Source of the DNA: Candidatus Chlamydia sanziniae
GTDB lineage: Bacteria > Chlamydiota > Chlamydiia > Chlamydiales > Chlamydiaceae
Direction: 5' to 3'
NCBI RefSeq assembly: GCF_001653975.1
Contig: NZ_CP014639.1
Coordinates: 682,001 to 746,000 of the forward strand
Length of the DNA stretch: 64,000 nt
Part shown: piece by piece, positions 36,017-44,895 of the stretch
Numbering within the stretch: the stretch's first letter is position 1
How the letters are laid out: the number at the start of each line of letters is the position of its first letter
The notes under the pieces: generated by a model
Told to the model about the DNA's origin: nothing
Seen by the model: the letters and a program-made list of their open reading frames with translations, nothing else
The model's database searches: none
Program-made: the position numbers and the translations under genes

Positions 36017-36098
36017 GCCCAGGTGGTGAAATTGGTAGACACGCTGGATTTAGGATCCAGTGCTTTCGAGCATGTAGGTTCAAGTCCTATCCTGGGCA
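36017..36098 (+). tRNA. tRNA-Leu (anticodon TAG)
   Basis: An 82-nt class II tRNA. Acceptor GCCCAGG (36017-36023) pairs with CCTGGGC (36091-36097), discriminator A36098. Anticodon stem CTGGA/TCCAG encloses loop TTTAGGA, giving TAG, which reads CUA and, by wobble, other CUN codons. The long variable arm and the GGTTCAAGTCC T-arm are normal. CCA is not encoded. Confidence 0.95.
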
Positions 36099-36188
36099 TT
36101 TCTCCTTTCTGTTTTCCTTAAGTTCACCCTAAAATTAACTTTTCATAGTAAAATGAGGTCTAGAGCTTAGATTTTTTGCGGATCTTTT

Positions 36189-36485
36189 ATGAAGAAAGTC
36201 ATAACGCTATCAGTGTTATCTTTGATAACATGTTACTTACAAGGATCTTCTATTTTCTGTGGAGAACATCCCTCGGTTGTAGAATCTCCATTTTCTGTCA
36301 GAATTCTTCCTGTTGTTGGTATGGAGTTTAAGGATGATGGTAATGCGGTTCCTTATAGTTTTTACTATCCATATGACTATGGGTATTATTACCCAGACAC
36401 TTATGGATTTACCAAGAGTACTATTCCTGATCGGGAATGCTATATGCGGTTTGAGGATGGTACAATTTTTTATGAATGTGATTAA
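36189..36485 (+). CDS. Small tyrosine-rich exported protein
   Basis: 98 residues. The first about 25 (MKKVITLSVLSLITCYLQGSSIFC) look like a Sec signal peptide, with a cysteine that could also mark a lipoprotein, though no canonical lipobox is clear. The mature part has eleven tyrosines within about 20 residues (PYSFYYPYDYGYYYPDTYGF), then ends with acidic, Cys-containing sequence (RECYMRFEDGTIFYECD). Three cysteines in a short exported protein suggest disulfide bonding in the elementary-body envelope. I recognise no family. It converges on xerD with a 4-bp overlap. Confidence 0.65.
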   Translation: MKKVITLSVLSLITCYLQGSSIFCGEHPSVVESPFSVRILPVVGMEFKDDGNAVPYSFYYPYDYGYYYPDTYGFTKSTIPDRECYMRFEDGTIFYECD

Positions 36486-37378
36486 GACCTTCTTGGATGG
36501 TAAGCAAGGAACTTTTCTATCAGAGTGTCTGCGGCTACGTGTGTGTAAACTTCTGTGGAGGCTATGCAGGCATGGCCTAGCATTTCTTGGATGACTCGTA
36601 GATCTGCCTTGTTATCGAGTAGGTGTGTAGCGAATGCATGTCGTAATGAATGAGGAGATGTAGGTTTTAGTGTGATTTGCTTTGCATAATTATGGATTTG
36701 GCGCCATACACATGAACGGTCGAGTTTGCGCCCTCGAATGGATAGAAAGAGGTGTTCTTCTTTAGGATTTTTTTTCTGATGCTTGTCTCGGAAGGGGAGA
36801 TAAGCATCAATAGCTTTTTTTGCAAGAGAGCCGAGAGGAATCAACCGTGTTTTAGAACCTTTTCCTGTAACGCGAATGCAGTCATCACTTGCATCACCTA
36901 GGCATAATCCACAGAGTTCTGAGACGCGAATGCCTGTAGAGTAAAGAGTATAAAGAATTGCAGTATCTCGAAAAGCGATTTGAGGGGGATTACCGTCTAT
37001 TTGATGAGGGGTTGCGAGCAAAGCATCGACTTCTTTTAAGGTGAGTACGGAAGGTAGGCGTTTCCAGATTTTAGGATGCTCTATTATTGGAGGGTAGGGT
37101 AAGAGCTCATGGTCTTGTAAGAAAAGAAAAAATACTTTTAAAGCGATGAGTCTTCGCGCTATCGTGGTTTCTGCTTCTTTACGTTTATGTAATTCTTCTA
37201 CGAAGAAATACACACTGTTTTGTGAAATATTCATAGAATCTTGTATTAAGCATACGGAAAGAAAAAGTGAGATGTCTTGGCAATAAGCAGCTACAGATTG
37301 TCGAGAGAGGCCTCGATCTACAGAAAGAAAGAGAGAAAATTTTTCCAAAATAGTAGTGTAAAATGAGGATTGAGGCAT
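36482..37378 (-). CDS. xerD: Tyrosine recombinase XerD-type
   Basis: 298 residues. The N-terminal SAM-like DNA-binding domain spans about 1-95; the catalytic domain carries the expected residues: R in STGIRVSELCG, K in VTGKGSKTRLIPLG, H-x-x-R in SPHSLRHAFATHLL, H in EMLGHACIAST and the nucleophile Y in TEVYTHVA. XerC and XerD together resolve chromosome dimers at dif. The choice between XerD and XerC follows C. trachomatis gene order (CT864 before pgi). Divergent from pgi, 78-bp gap. Confidence 0.88.
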   Translation of the reverse strand: MPQSSFYTTILEKFSLFLSVDRGLSRQSVAAYCQDISLFLSVCLIQDSMNISQNSVYFFVEELHKRKEAETTIARRLIALKVFFLFLQDHELLPYPPIIEHPKIWKRLPSVLTLKEVDALLATPHQIDGNPPQIAFRDTAILYTLYSTGIRVSELCGLCLGDASDDCIRVTGKGSKTRLIPLGSLAKKAIDAYLPFRDKHQKKNPKEEHLFLSIRGRKLDRSCVWRQIHNYAKQITLKPTSPHSLRHAFATHLLDNKADLRVIQEMLGHACIASTEVYTHVAADTLIEKFLAYHPRRS

Positions 37379-37456
37379 GAAAAATAGATTCAGTATTTAG
37401 AAAATTAACTTTAGTATATAGAGTTAGACAATTTTCAAACTAGCAAGAGGGAAAAA

Positions 37457-39037
37457 ATGAGTGGGAACAGCTTTTTAGATTGTACTTCGACTAAGGTACT
37501 ACAAGAGCTTGCGTTAAATCCTGTGGACTTAACGACTTCCGGAATTTTGTCTGAGGAAAGAGTAAGGCAATTTTCATTAACTCTTGAGGGTATGACATTA
37601 AGTTTTGCTACTGAGCGTTTAGATGAGGCTGTAATCGCTGCTTTGACCTCTTTAGTGAAGGAACGAAGGCTGCACGAGTCTATGTTGGCTATGCAGGGAG
37701 GAGAAGTTATAAACTATATTCAAGGGTTTCCTAGTGAATCCCGGCCTGCTTTACATACGGCAACACGTGCTTGGGTAAACGAGACTTCTAGTACAGGGAA
37801 CGCTGAAGAAATTGTTATAAAAGCTCGTATTGAAGCTCAACGTCTCAAGGATTTTTTAGAAAAAGTCCGTGATAAGTTTTCTACGATAGTACAGATAGGC
37901 ATTGGGGGTTCAGAGTTAGGTCCTAAGGCTCTTTATTGGGCACTTCGTGGTTGTTGCTCAACAGATAAACACGTACATTTTGTTTCTAATATCGACCCTG
38001 ACAATGTTGCTGAAGTTTTACAGGTAATCGATTGTGCGAAAACCTTGGTGGTTACAGTATCAAAATCAGGAAGTACGTTAGAAACTACTGTAAATGAAGA
38101 GTTTGTTGCTGATCATTTTGCTAAACAGGGTTTACTTTTTAAGGACCATTTTATTGCGGTTACTTGTGAGGATAGCCCTATGGATGATACAAATAAATAC
38201 CTTGAGGTATTTCATCTTTGGGAGAGTATAGGTGGACGCTTTTCCTCAACTTCGATGGTGGGGGGGGTTGTCTTAGGATTTACTTTTGGTTTTGAGGTTT
38301 TTTACCAACTACTACAAGGTTCTGCTGCTATGGATAAGGTTGCTTTGCAACCACAAATGATTGAAAATTTGCCGATGTTATCGGCAATGATTGGTATTTG
38401 GAATCGTAATTTTTTAGGATATCCTACTGAAGCTGTGATTCCCTATTCTTCAGGTTTAGAATATTTTCCTGCTCATCTACAACAATGTTGTATGGAGTCT
38501 AATGGTAAAAGCATCACAATAGCCGGAGAGCGTGTAGATTTTGCTACAAGTCCAATTCTTTGGGGTCGGACTGGTACAAATAGCCAGCATTCCTTTTTTC
38601 AATGTTTCCATCAGGGAACGGATATTGTTCCTATAGAATTTATTGGTTTTTTAAAAAGTCAACGTGGATATGATATCTCTTTTGAAGGAAGTCGTTCCGA
38701 ACAGAAACTTTTTGCCAATATGATTGCTCAGACAATTGCTTTGGCTCAAGGACGGATGAATGCTAATCCTAATAAAAATTTTGATGGCAACCGGCCGTCC
38801 TCTTTATTAGTAGCTCAGCAGCTTACTCCTTATACTTTGGGAGCTCTTCTCGCTTACTATGAACATAAGATTGTTTTTCAAGGATTCTGTTGGGGTATAA
38901 ATTCTTTCGATCAAGAAGGGGTCTCATTGGGTAAAGAGCTTGCTCATCGTGTATTGGAATTAATGCGTGGGGCTGAAGGATCCGGTTTTCCCGAAGCCGC
39001 AAATCTGTTGGCCCTCTTTAATGTTAAATTAACGTAA
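37457..39037 (+). CDS. pgi: Glucose-6-phosphate isomerase
   Basis: 526 residues. PGI signatures are present: IGIGGSELGPKALYWAL, VVTVSKSGSTLETTVNEEF and, near the C-terminus, INSFDQEGVSLGKELAHRV. It interconverts glucose-6-phosphate and fructose-6-phosphate for glycolysis and gluconeogenesis. Start ATG 37457 has GAGGG upstream. The gene is followed by the late gene ltuA after a 119-bp gap with its own promoter. Confidence 0.97.
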   Translation: MSGNSFLDCTSTKVLQELALNPVDLTTSGILSEERVRQFSLTLEGMTLSFATERLDEAVIAALTSLVKERRLHESMLAMQGGEVINYIQGFPSESRPALHTATRAWVNETSSTGNAEEIVIKARIEAQRLKDFLEKVRDKFSTIVQIGIGGSELGPKALYWALRGCCSTDKHVHFVSNIDPDNVAEVLQVIDCAKTLVVTVSKSGSTLETTVNEEFVADHFAKQGLLFKDHFIAVTCEDSPMDDTNKYLEVFHLWESIGGRFSSTSMVGGVVLGFTFGFEVFYQLLQGSAAMDKVALQPQMIENLPMLSAMIGIWNRNFLGYPTEAVIPYSSGLEYFPAHLQQCCMESNGKSITIAGERVDFATSPILWGRTGTNSQHSFFQCFHQGTDIVPIEFIGFLKSQRGYDISFEGSRSEQKLFANMIAQTIALAQGRMNANPNKNFDGNRPSSLLVAQQLTPYTLGALLAYYEHKIVFQGFCWGINSFDQEGVSLGKELAHRVLELMRGAEGSGFPEAANLLALFNVKLT

Positions 39038-39114
39038 AGAAAAGTATTTCTATCCCCTGTCTGTTTAATTAGAAGTTTGGATATTTTTTGCGGAGCTTTA
39101 TCCAGAGATTATAG

Positions 39115-39120
39115 TATAAT
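39115..39120 (+). promoter_or_regulatory. Candidate -10 element of ltuA
   Basis: A consensus TATAAT lies 37 bases before the ltuA ATG, within TATAGTATAATA. No good -35 is seen at 17-18 bp (GGAGCT region). A weak -35 is common at chlamydial late promoters. Position inferred by eye. Confidence 0.4.
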
Positions 39121-39156
39121 AAATATCCGATGTAACGCTTCAACTTAAGGAATAGG

Positions 39157-39300
39157 ATGTTTTTTATTCGCGCGTGCTCCCAAGGATTTCTAGATGTCTA
39201 TGGCATCTTGTTAACTCGTAAGGGTAAACAAGTAGTGAAATCTTCTTCTCACATGTGGGTTGGAACACGAAGTGTAGTTTTCTATCGCCTTGTCTCTTAG
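39157..39300 (+). CDS. ltuA: Late transcription unit protein A
   Basis: A 47-residue gene from ATG 39157 (AAGGAATAGG immediately upstream) to TAG 39300. The peptide [19 protein letters not shown], then [20 protein letters not shown] and VVFYRLVS, agrees with the small basic LtuA protein as I recall it, and the location between pgi and mdh is the same as in C. trachomatis (CT377). It is expressed late, during conversion of reticulate to elementary bodies; molecular function is not known. It has a hydrophobic-rich N-terminus but no clear signal. Confidence 0.85.
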   Translation: MFFIRACSQGFLDVYGILLTRKGKQVVKSSSHMWVGTRSVVFYRLVS

Positions 39301-39782
39301 TTTATTATTATTTTTTTACCGCAGCCTTTTTCTTCGACATCTTTAAGCTATTTGTATTGTTTTAACATGTTTAAGTGTAGATCAAGGAAGATTATAGCAG
39401 AGTGTAATCGGCTATTCTTATATTTACTTGTCAACTGACGTGTAGGTGTTTGATGACAAGGGACATTGTATTTCATAAAGGTTTTTCCTTTCCTCCAAAT
39501 AATTTTATTGCTTCTCTTCCTAACAAAAGTGGGAATTCCGCTTAGCGATAACTTTAATTAGAAAATTGTATTAGGCTTCTGGAAAAAAATTATAGAATTG
39601 CCTAAGTTGTTTTTCAGAGTTATGTAATTTTTTGAAAATGGCTTAAATTTAGGGATTATCCAAGATGTATTTTTTATAGAAGGCGTTAGAGAATGTCCTT
39701 ATGACAAACTATTGAATCTTTTTCAAAATCTTGTTTTGTTTACGTCCAAGGATTATAGTGATTTTTTTTAAAGGGGGTGCGT
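39301..39782 (+). other. 482-bp non-coding gap between ltuA and mdh
   Basis: No convincing gene is seen. It holds a 7-bp inverted repeat (CTTGTCA 39427-39433 / TGACAAG 39454-39460), a small AAAGG-TTTTT-CCTTT hairpin near 39478, an unsupported 30-codon frame starting at 39453, and the probable mdh promoter at its right end. An unannotated small RNA is possible but not shown. Confidence 0.6.
39731..39759 (+). promoter_or_regulatory. Probable sigma-66 promoter of mdh
   Basis: TTGTTT (39731-39736), 17-base spacer, TATAGT (39754-39759). The predicted start of transcription is about 17 bases before the mdh ATG at 39783, leaving a leader that is mainly the AAGGGGG ribosome site. Confidence 0.45.
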
Positions 39783-40769
39783 ATGGCATTCGCACGTACA
39801 GTTCGTGTCGCGGTTACGGGAGGTACAGGGCAAATTTCCTATAATTTTTTGTTTGCATTAGCTCACGGCGATGTTTTTGGCGAAGATTGTGGTATAGATC
39901 TACGTATTTATGATCTTCCTGGTATGGAGCGTGCCCTTTCAGGAGTGCGTATGGAACTTGATGACGGGGCGTATCCTTTACTGGAGCATCTACGTTTGAC
40001 GACATCATTAAATGATGCTTTTGATGGTATAGATGCGGCTTTTCTTATCGGTTCAGTTCCTCGTGGTCCTGGCATGGAGAGAGGAGATCTGTTAAAAGAA
40101 AATGGAAAAATATTTTCGATACAAGGTGCTGCATTGAATACTGCGGCCAAGGCTGACGCCAAAGTATTTGTCGTTGGCAATCCCGTAAATACCAATTGTT
40201 GGATTGCGATGAAGCATGCTCCTAGATTACATAGAAAGAACTTTCATGCAATGTTACGTCTAGATCAAAATCGTACGCACAGTATGCTTGCTCATCGTGC
40301 TCAAGTTGCTTTGCAAGATATTTCTCGTGTTGTTATCTGGGGAAATCATTCAGAAAAACAGGTTCCTGATTTTACTCAAGCCTACATTTTAGGAAAACCC
40401 GCTACCGAAGTTATCGGAGATCGTGATTGGTTAGAGAACATCATGGTCCCCTCTGTACAGAATCGTGGTAGAGCTGTTATTGAAGCTCGTGGAAAGTCTT
40501 CAGCAGCGTCAGCATCGCGTGCTTTAGCAGAGGCAGCTAGAGCTATTTTCAATCCTAAAGAAGGAGAGTTATTCTCGTCAGGAGTATGTTCTGATTACAA
40601 TCCTTATGGAATCCCTGAGGACTTGATTTTTGGTTTCCCATGTCGTATGTTGCTTTCTGGAGATTATGAAATTGTCTCTGGGCTACCTTGGGATGCCTTT
40701 ATAAGGAAAAAAATCCAAATGTCTTTGGATGAAATTTTGCAAGAAAAAGCTAGCGTGTCTTTATTGTAA
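39783..40769 (+). CDS. mdh: Malate dehydrogenase
   Basis: 328 residues from ATG 39783, five bases after AAGGGGG; GTG 39777 is a weaker choice as it lies in the ribosome site. N-terminal NAD-binding [21 protein letters not shown], active-site [13 protein letters not shown] (His-Asn region) and [12 protein letters not shown] substrate Arg region are those of the cytosolic-type MDH found in chlamydiae (mdhC). It oxidises malate to oxaloacetate and follows fumC in the cycle. Confidence 0.95.
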   Translation: MAFARTVRVAVTGGTGQISYNFLFALAHGDVFGEDCGIDLRIYDLPGMERALSGVRMELDDGAYPLLEHLRLTTSLNDAFDGIDAAFLIGSVPRGPGMERGDLLKENGKIFSIQGAALNTAAKADAKVFVVGNPVNTNCWIAMKHAPRLHRKNFHAMLRLDQNRTHSMLAHRAQVALQDISRVVIWGNHSEKQVPDFTQAYILGKPATEVIGDRDWLENIMVPSVQNRGRAVIEARGKSSAASASRALAEAARAIFNPKEGELFSSGVCSDYNPYGIPEDLIFGFPCRMLLSGDYEIVSGLPWDAFIRKKIQMSLDEILQEKASVSLL

Positions 40770-40791
40770 GCACAAGGTGTAGGGAGTAAGT

Positions 40792-41616
40792 ATGACACAG
40801 TCGTTCGATGTATTAAGTCAAAATGCTTTGAAAAAGATTTTTAATAAGCAGAGGTTTTTATTTGTTTTTTCTAGTTTGTGTTGCTTTGGTTTTGTTTTTG
40901 CTTTATTTTTACAATTATGTTTTCAACTAGCACCGAATATTTCTTTATCAATGTTAGGTTTAGGAGCTTTTTTTTGCGCGTTTAACATTATTTGTGCTTC
41001 TGCAATTATTGCTCAATTTTTATTAAAGCAAGAATCTCGAAATGAGAAGAGTAGTTTTTCCCTAGCCTTGAAAACAAATTGGAAGTCATTATGGCTATCG
41101 CTACTCATCTCAATGCCTTTCTTCGTTGCTGCTGTCACTGTAGTGACGGTCCTTGTATTATCAACATTTCTTAGTGCCCTACCTTGTATAGGCAAGCTTT
41201 TGTATACCCTATTAATCTTTATACCTTACTTATCAGCAACTGCTTTAATCTTACTGTTTTTAGGTGCTTTTGCTAGTTTATTTTTCTGTATTCCTGCTCT
41301 TAATGAACATGAAGATATGGATTATATGAAGCTTTTAAAGTGCTTCGAAGGCAATATTCTCCAGCAGTTTATTGGCGTTGTTATTGCTGTGTTACCTTTA
41401 GCATTATGTAGTTGGTTAGCTTTAGATTCTTTTTATCTAATGACACATCTTGTTGGAATAGCAGACACACATACGTGGTCTTTCTTAATGCAAATATTAA
41501 TATTGACAATACCGATAGCTCTCATTCTAACACCAGCGGTTGCTTTTTTCTTTAATTTTTCGTTTGCTTTTTACCAGGCTAAACAAGGTGAACAGGAAGT
41601 TTTAGTTAAGAAGTGA
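40792..41616 (+). CDS. Polytopic membrane protein of unknown function
   Basis: 274 residues with about six membrane segments (near 22-45, 50-75, 98-120, 125-160, 200-220, 235-262). A soluble loop with NEHEDMDYMKLLKCFEGN lies between the fourth and fifth. GGGAGTAAGT precedes the ATG, 22 bp after mdh, so it is probably co-transcribed with it. I recognise no transporter motif. The Leu/Phe/Ala-rich, low-charge segments resemble the DUF975/YciC-like integral membrane families only in a general way. The 3' end overlaps the convergent oxidoreductase gene by 11 bp. Confidence 0.75.
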   Translation: MTQSFDVLSQNALKKIFNKQRFLFVFSSLCCFGFVFALFLQLCFQLAPNISLSMLGLGAFFCAFNIICASAIIAQFLLKQESRNEKSSFSLALKTNWKSLWLSLLISMPFFVAAVTVVTVLVLSTFLSALPCIGKLLYTLLIFIPYLSATALILLFLGAFASLFFCIPALNEHEDMDYMKLLKCFEGNILQQFIGVVIAVLPLALCSWLALDSFYLMTHLVGIADTHTWSFLMQILILTIPIALILTPAVAFFFNFSFAFYQAKQGEQEVLVKK

Positions 41617-42652
41617 ACAGGAATTCCTTAGCAATATAACTTGTAGATGTACGTAGCACTGCTTGTGCAAGCATATCTCCTGTAATTCCGTGGTAGAGAA
41701 GACCTTTGGATCCAAGTCCTCCTAGGAACCAGAGTTTTTCCTTAAGCTTAGCAATTATAGGAAGATGAGAAGCACTTGATGAGCGCATGCCAGCATAGCA
41801 ATGTAAAATCTCTGCGTTTTTGAGACCGGGAAATAGGGAGAGTATGGGAGGTAAAATTTCTTGGGAAGCTAATTCTAAATTTGGCGTAGGATTGGGCTGG
41901 TTATGTTCGAAGGTAGATCCTAAAATGCATGTTCCTTTTTGTGTATTGGTAACCATGTATTTTTTAGCATTAATGCTGAAGGGGGGCATAGCAAGATCTT
42001 TAGGCCAATTGATTTCTAATAATTGTCCTTTTACTTTATTTAGAGGAAGACTTTGAAGTTCGGGAAGGAGATCGGCGTTAGCCCCAGGTGTAACAATGAT
42101 ATGGTCATAAAATTCTTCTATGTCAGAGATGTTTTCAATAAGTTCGTCATAAAATTGTGTGCCTAAACTCGCGCAGGCATTCCATAATCCATCAATATAA
42201 CGGTTGTTATTTATAGTGACGCCACGTTTTATAAATAACGCTCCTAAATTTGCAGGGATTATCATGCTGGGAATAGTGATTTCGCAGCGAGCCTTTTCCC
42301 ACCACTCGAGTTCATTGGGGAATTCTTCAACGCGCTTCATGAATAATGCCGCTTGCTCGTCGTCTGTGGCAGGTCTTACGATTCCTCGGGATAAAACAAT
42401 AGGAAGATTTAAGGCTTTACTTGCTTCGGTAATGAGGCTATGAGTTGTGATCATCCCAAGGTCTGCGTAAAGAGGTTTTAGTGCTTCTTGTCCATGAAAG
42501 GCATGAAGCAATCCTGAAGACATTCCTGAAGCGCCCTCTCCAAGAGGAATAGGATCAAAAAGATCTACAGTTGCCATGCCTTGGGTATGGAGAAGAAAGT
42601 GCCAGGTTACAGAAAGCCCTGCATATCCTGCCCCTAAGACTGCTATTCGCAT
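41606..42652 (-). CDS. FAD-dependent D-amino-acid dehydrogenase/oxidase-like protein
   Basis: 348 residues. N-terminal dinucleotide motif VLGAGYAGLSVTWHFL (residues 4-19) and C-terminal GGLGSKGLLYHGITGDMLAQAVL are those of the DAO family (DadA/GlyA-oxidase/ThiO). Chlamydia CT375 is annotated as a predicted D-amino-acid dehydrogenase. It lies downstream of aaxC after a hairpin. It could deaminate D-amino acids from peptidoglycan turnover or be an MnmC-C-like enzyme; sequence does not decide. Confidence 0.75.
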   Translation of the reverse strand: MRIAVLGAGYAGLSVTWHFLLHTQGMATVDLFDPIPLGEGASGMSSGLLHAFHGQEALKPLYADLGMITTHSLITEASKALNLPIVLSRGIVRPATDDEQAALFMKRVEEFPNELEWWEKARCEITIPSMIIPANLGALFIKRGVTINNNRYIDGLWNACASLGTQFYDELIENISDIEEFYDHIIVTPGANADLLPELQSLPLNKVKGQLLEINWPKDLAMPPFSINAKKYMVTNTQKGTCILGSTFEHNQPNPTPNLELASQEILPPILSLFPGLKNAEILHCYAGMRSSSASHLPIIAKLKEKLWFLGGLGSKGLLYHGITGDMLAQAVLRTSTSYIAKEFLFTS

Positions 42653-42734
42653 GACGCTACCTTGAACTCTTTGTTGCTCACAAATAAGTTTACAATATCC
42701 TTGTTTTGAGAATAAGAGAATAAGAGATTAAAGA

Positions 42735-42792
42735 ACAGAGAGGAATATATTAGAGGATAGAGGGAATAAGGCTTCCTCTTTCCCCTCTCTGT
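42735..42792 (-). terminator. Long hairpin just past aaxC
   Basis: Perfect 9-bp outer arms ACAGAGAGG (42735-42743) and CCTCTCTGT (42784-42792), with purine-rich and pyrimidine-rich inner halves that can extend the stem. It begins six bases past the aaxC stop on the minus strand. The following T-content is modest, so it may be a terminator or a 3'-end stabiliser. Confidence 0.5.
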
Positions 42793-42797
42793 GTTGG

Positions 42798-44258
42798 TTA
42801 AAACGTGATTTTTCCTGAAGAAAAAAGGAAAATAGCTATGAAAGCAAGAATGGTAATCATTGACATTTTGATGATTTCTTTTTTTGTAAAGAAAATTTTA
42901 GCATTTTTCCTTTTTTTTCCCGCGTCTATATAGAAGGGAATCCCTAAAGCAAGAAGAATAATGGCCATGAACATATAGCGTAGGCCTCCAGCGTAAATGA
43001 GCCATAGTGAATAAATAGCACCCAAGAGTCCTGTTCCCATTGCTAAAAAAGGTTTCACAGGGCTTTTTTTAGGATAGTTTTTACTTTTGCTAAATTTAAA
43101 GAGGAAGGCCGTACTTGCAAGATAGGCAGGGAGGATCATCACTCCTGTGATGCTGAGCATAGTATTCCAAGCATTTGAGGAGAAATAGACAAGGAACATC
43201 ACAAGCTGCATGAGAGTACTGGTTATATATAATGAGGCACTTGGAGATTGTGCAGCATTTTCCATAGTGAAAATTTCTGGGAAAGTACCATTTTTTGCTG
43301 CAAAATAAGGAATTTCTGCAACAATTATTGTCCAGGATAACCAACTTGACAATACCGCAATCAGTAGACCAACGTTCATAAGAACGGAGCCCCAATTTCC
43401 GACGAGGCTCTGAAGTACTCCTGCTGTGGAAGGATTGGGAATAGTGTTGAGTTGGTATTGAAACATCGAACCGAAAGGAAGTATAGATAAAAGTATATAA
43501 GTAGTTAGGCAACCGAGAAATCCTAAAATTGTAGCTCTTCCTACTGCAGAAGCACTTTTTGCTCTTCCCGACATGACTACAGCACCTTCAATACCAATGA
43601 AGGCCCATAGAGTAACGAGCATAGTTCCTTTAATTTGTGAACTTATAGAGCCTAAGGGAAGTTGTGTATTTGTTATAGTTGTTCCCCAAATATCTGTTTT
43701 GAAGATAGTTAATTTAAAAAAGAATGCTGTAATTACAATAAAAATGAGTAGAGGGACTAACTTACCTATAGTGCCAATAATATTAATCACAGAGGCTTGT
43801 CGGATGCCTTTGAGAACAACAAAGTTAAAAATCCAAATGAGGAGAGAACCTCCAATAATGGCGGGAATTGTATTCCCACCTTTGAAGTAAGGGGGAAAGA
43901 AATAATTGAGGGCATCCATAGTGATTACCGCATACCCTACATTTCCGAAAATTTGACATAGCCAATACCCCCAGCCAATTGTAAAGCCTATATAAGGACC
44001 GAAACCTTCTCGGCTATACATATAGATTCCTGCCTTGAGATCTGGACGTACTTGAGAAAGAATTTTAAAAGTGTTGGCAATAAAAAATATCCCGATGCCT
44101 GTCAGTAACCAGGAACAAAAGACAGCTCCTACTCCTGCGGTTGCTGCCATATTCTGGGGGAGGCTGAAAATTCCTCCTCCAAGCATAGAGCTGATTACCA
44201 TACCCGCAAGAGCAATTGTGCCAAGAGGCTTTTTGGTTTTAGTCTCTCTAATCGTCAT
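42798..44258 (-). CDS. aaxC: Arginine/agmatine antiporter AaxC
   Basis: 486 residues, about 12-13 membrane segments, an APC-superfamily transporter ([24 protein letters not shown] in TM1; [21 protein letters not shown] in TM6). Its position right after aaxB (13-bp gap) supports the exchange of host arginine for agmatine. Together with AaxA and AaxB it lowers host arginine and consumes protons. A hairpin follows its stop. Confidence 0.92.
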   Translation of the reverse strand: MTIRETKTKKPLGTIALAGMVISSMLGGGIFSLPQNMAATAGVGAVFCSWLLTGIGIFFIANTFKILSQVRPDLKAGIYMYSREGFGPYIGFTIGWGYWLCQIFGNVGYAVITMDALNYFFPPYFKGGNTIPAIIGGSLLIWIFNFVVLKGIRQASVINIIGTIGKLVPLLIFIVITAFFFKLTIFKTDIWGTTITNTQLPLGSISSQIKGTMLVTLWAFIGIEGAVVMSGRAKSASAVGRATILGFLGCLTTYILLSILPFGSMFQYQLNTIPNPSTAGVLQSLVGNWGSVLMNVGLLIAVLSSWLSWTIIVAEIPYFAAKNGTFPEIFTMENAAQSPSASLYITSTLMQLVMFLVYFSSNAWNTMLSITGVMILPAYLASTAFLFKFSKSKNYPKKSPVKPFLAMGTGLLGAIYSLWLIYAGGLRYMFMAIILLALGIPFYIDAGKKRKNAKIFFTKKEIIKMSMITILAFIAIFLFSSGKITF

Positions 44259-44271
44259 AGAGTCTCCCTGA

Positions 44272-44859
44272 TTAACTCACTGTTGCTGGGTCAGCATTTT
44301 CAAAATTTAGAAATCCTAGTGCTGTTAAACAAAACCCGAATTTTTGCTGGATATTGATGTAGTTATGAAAAAATTGGAATTCACTATGTTTTGCTACAGA
44401 ACGCAAATCTAACTCGTGCTGAAGTGATTTTTTCAGCCACATCTTCGCATGAGTTTCTGCGATTTCATCGTTGATCCATGTGGGAAAGAATTCTACATAT
44501 TCTGCTGCCCATCCGCCGATAAGTTCACCGCTTTTATTTTTTCCCCAACAGATACCGATTCCTGTAGCTATAGCATGCGTACCTTCCATAGTTGTTGCTC
44601 CACGACCTGCTATAATGGTTTCGAGGACAGCACCATGTTTGAAGGATTTAACGCAAGTATCTATAGGGACAATGTTCCCAAACAGTTCTTTAGGTAATAC
44701 CGAAGTGTAAGGAACAATATTAAAATTTTCGATCTTTGCTTGAAGGAGCGCAGAATCGTAGCAAAAAGTTTCAAAAGGTTGTGGTGGCATACCATCATTA
44801 GATTCTCCAGTACCTCCAGTATAGAATGCTAACGTAGGATAACGAGTTCCATAAGCCAT
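44272..44859 (-). CDS. aaxB: Pyruvoyl-dependent arginine decarboxylase AaxB
   Basis: 195 residues, the normal length. The precursor cleaves itself at Thr52-Ser53 (seen here in [10 protein letters not shown]) to make the pyruvoyl group on Ser53. The E-G-T-H and [11 protein letters not shown] segments are also present. It decarboxylates arginine to agmatine. In several C. trachomatis strains the homologue is inactivated, but here the frame is intact and the cleavage pair is kept, so activity is expected. Middle gene of aaxABC. Confidence 0.95.
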   Translation of the reverse strand: MAYGTRYPTLAFYTGGTGESNDGMPPQPFETFCYDSALLQAKIENFNIVPYTSVLPKELFGNIVPIDTCVKSFKHGAVLETIIAGRGATTMEGTHAIATGIGICWGKNKSGELIGGWAAEYVEFFPTWINDEIAETHAKMWLKKSLQHELDLRSVAKHSEFQFFHNYINIQQKFGFCLTALGFLNFENADPATVS

Positions 44860-44895
44860 AATTAAGCTCCTAAAATTGAGATCGATGAGATTTTC

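Noticed and set aside
39453..39545. 30-codon frame (MTRDIVFHKGFSF...) between ltuA and mdh
   Set aside because: Too short to support, weak ribosome site and no recognisable relation; kept only as a note on the gap.
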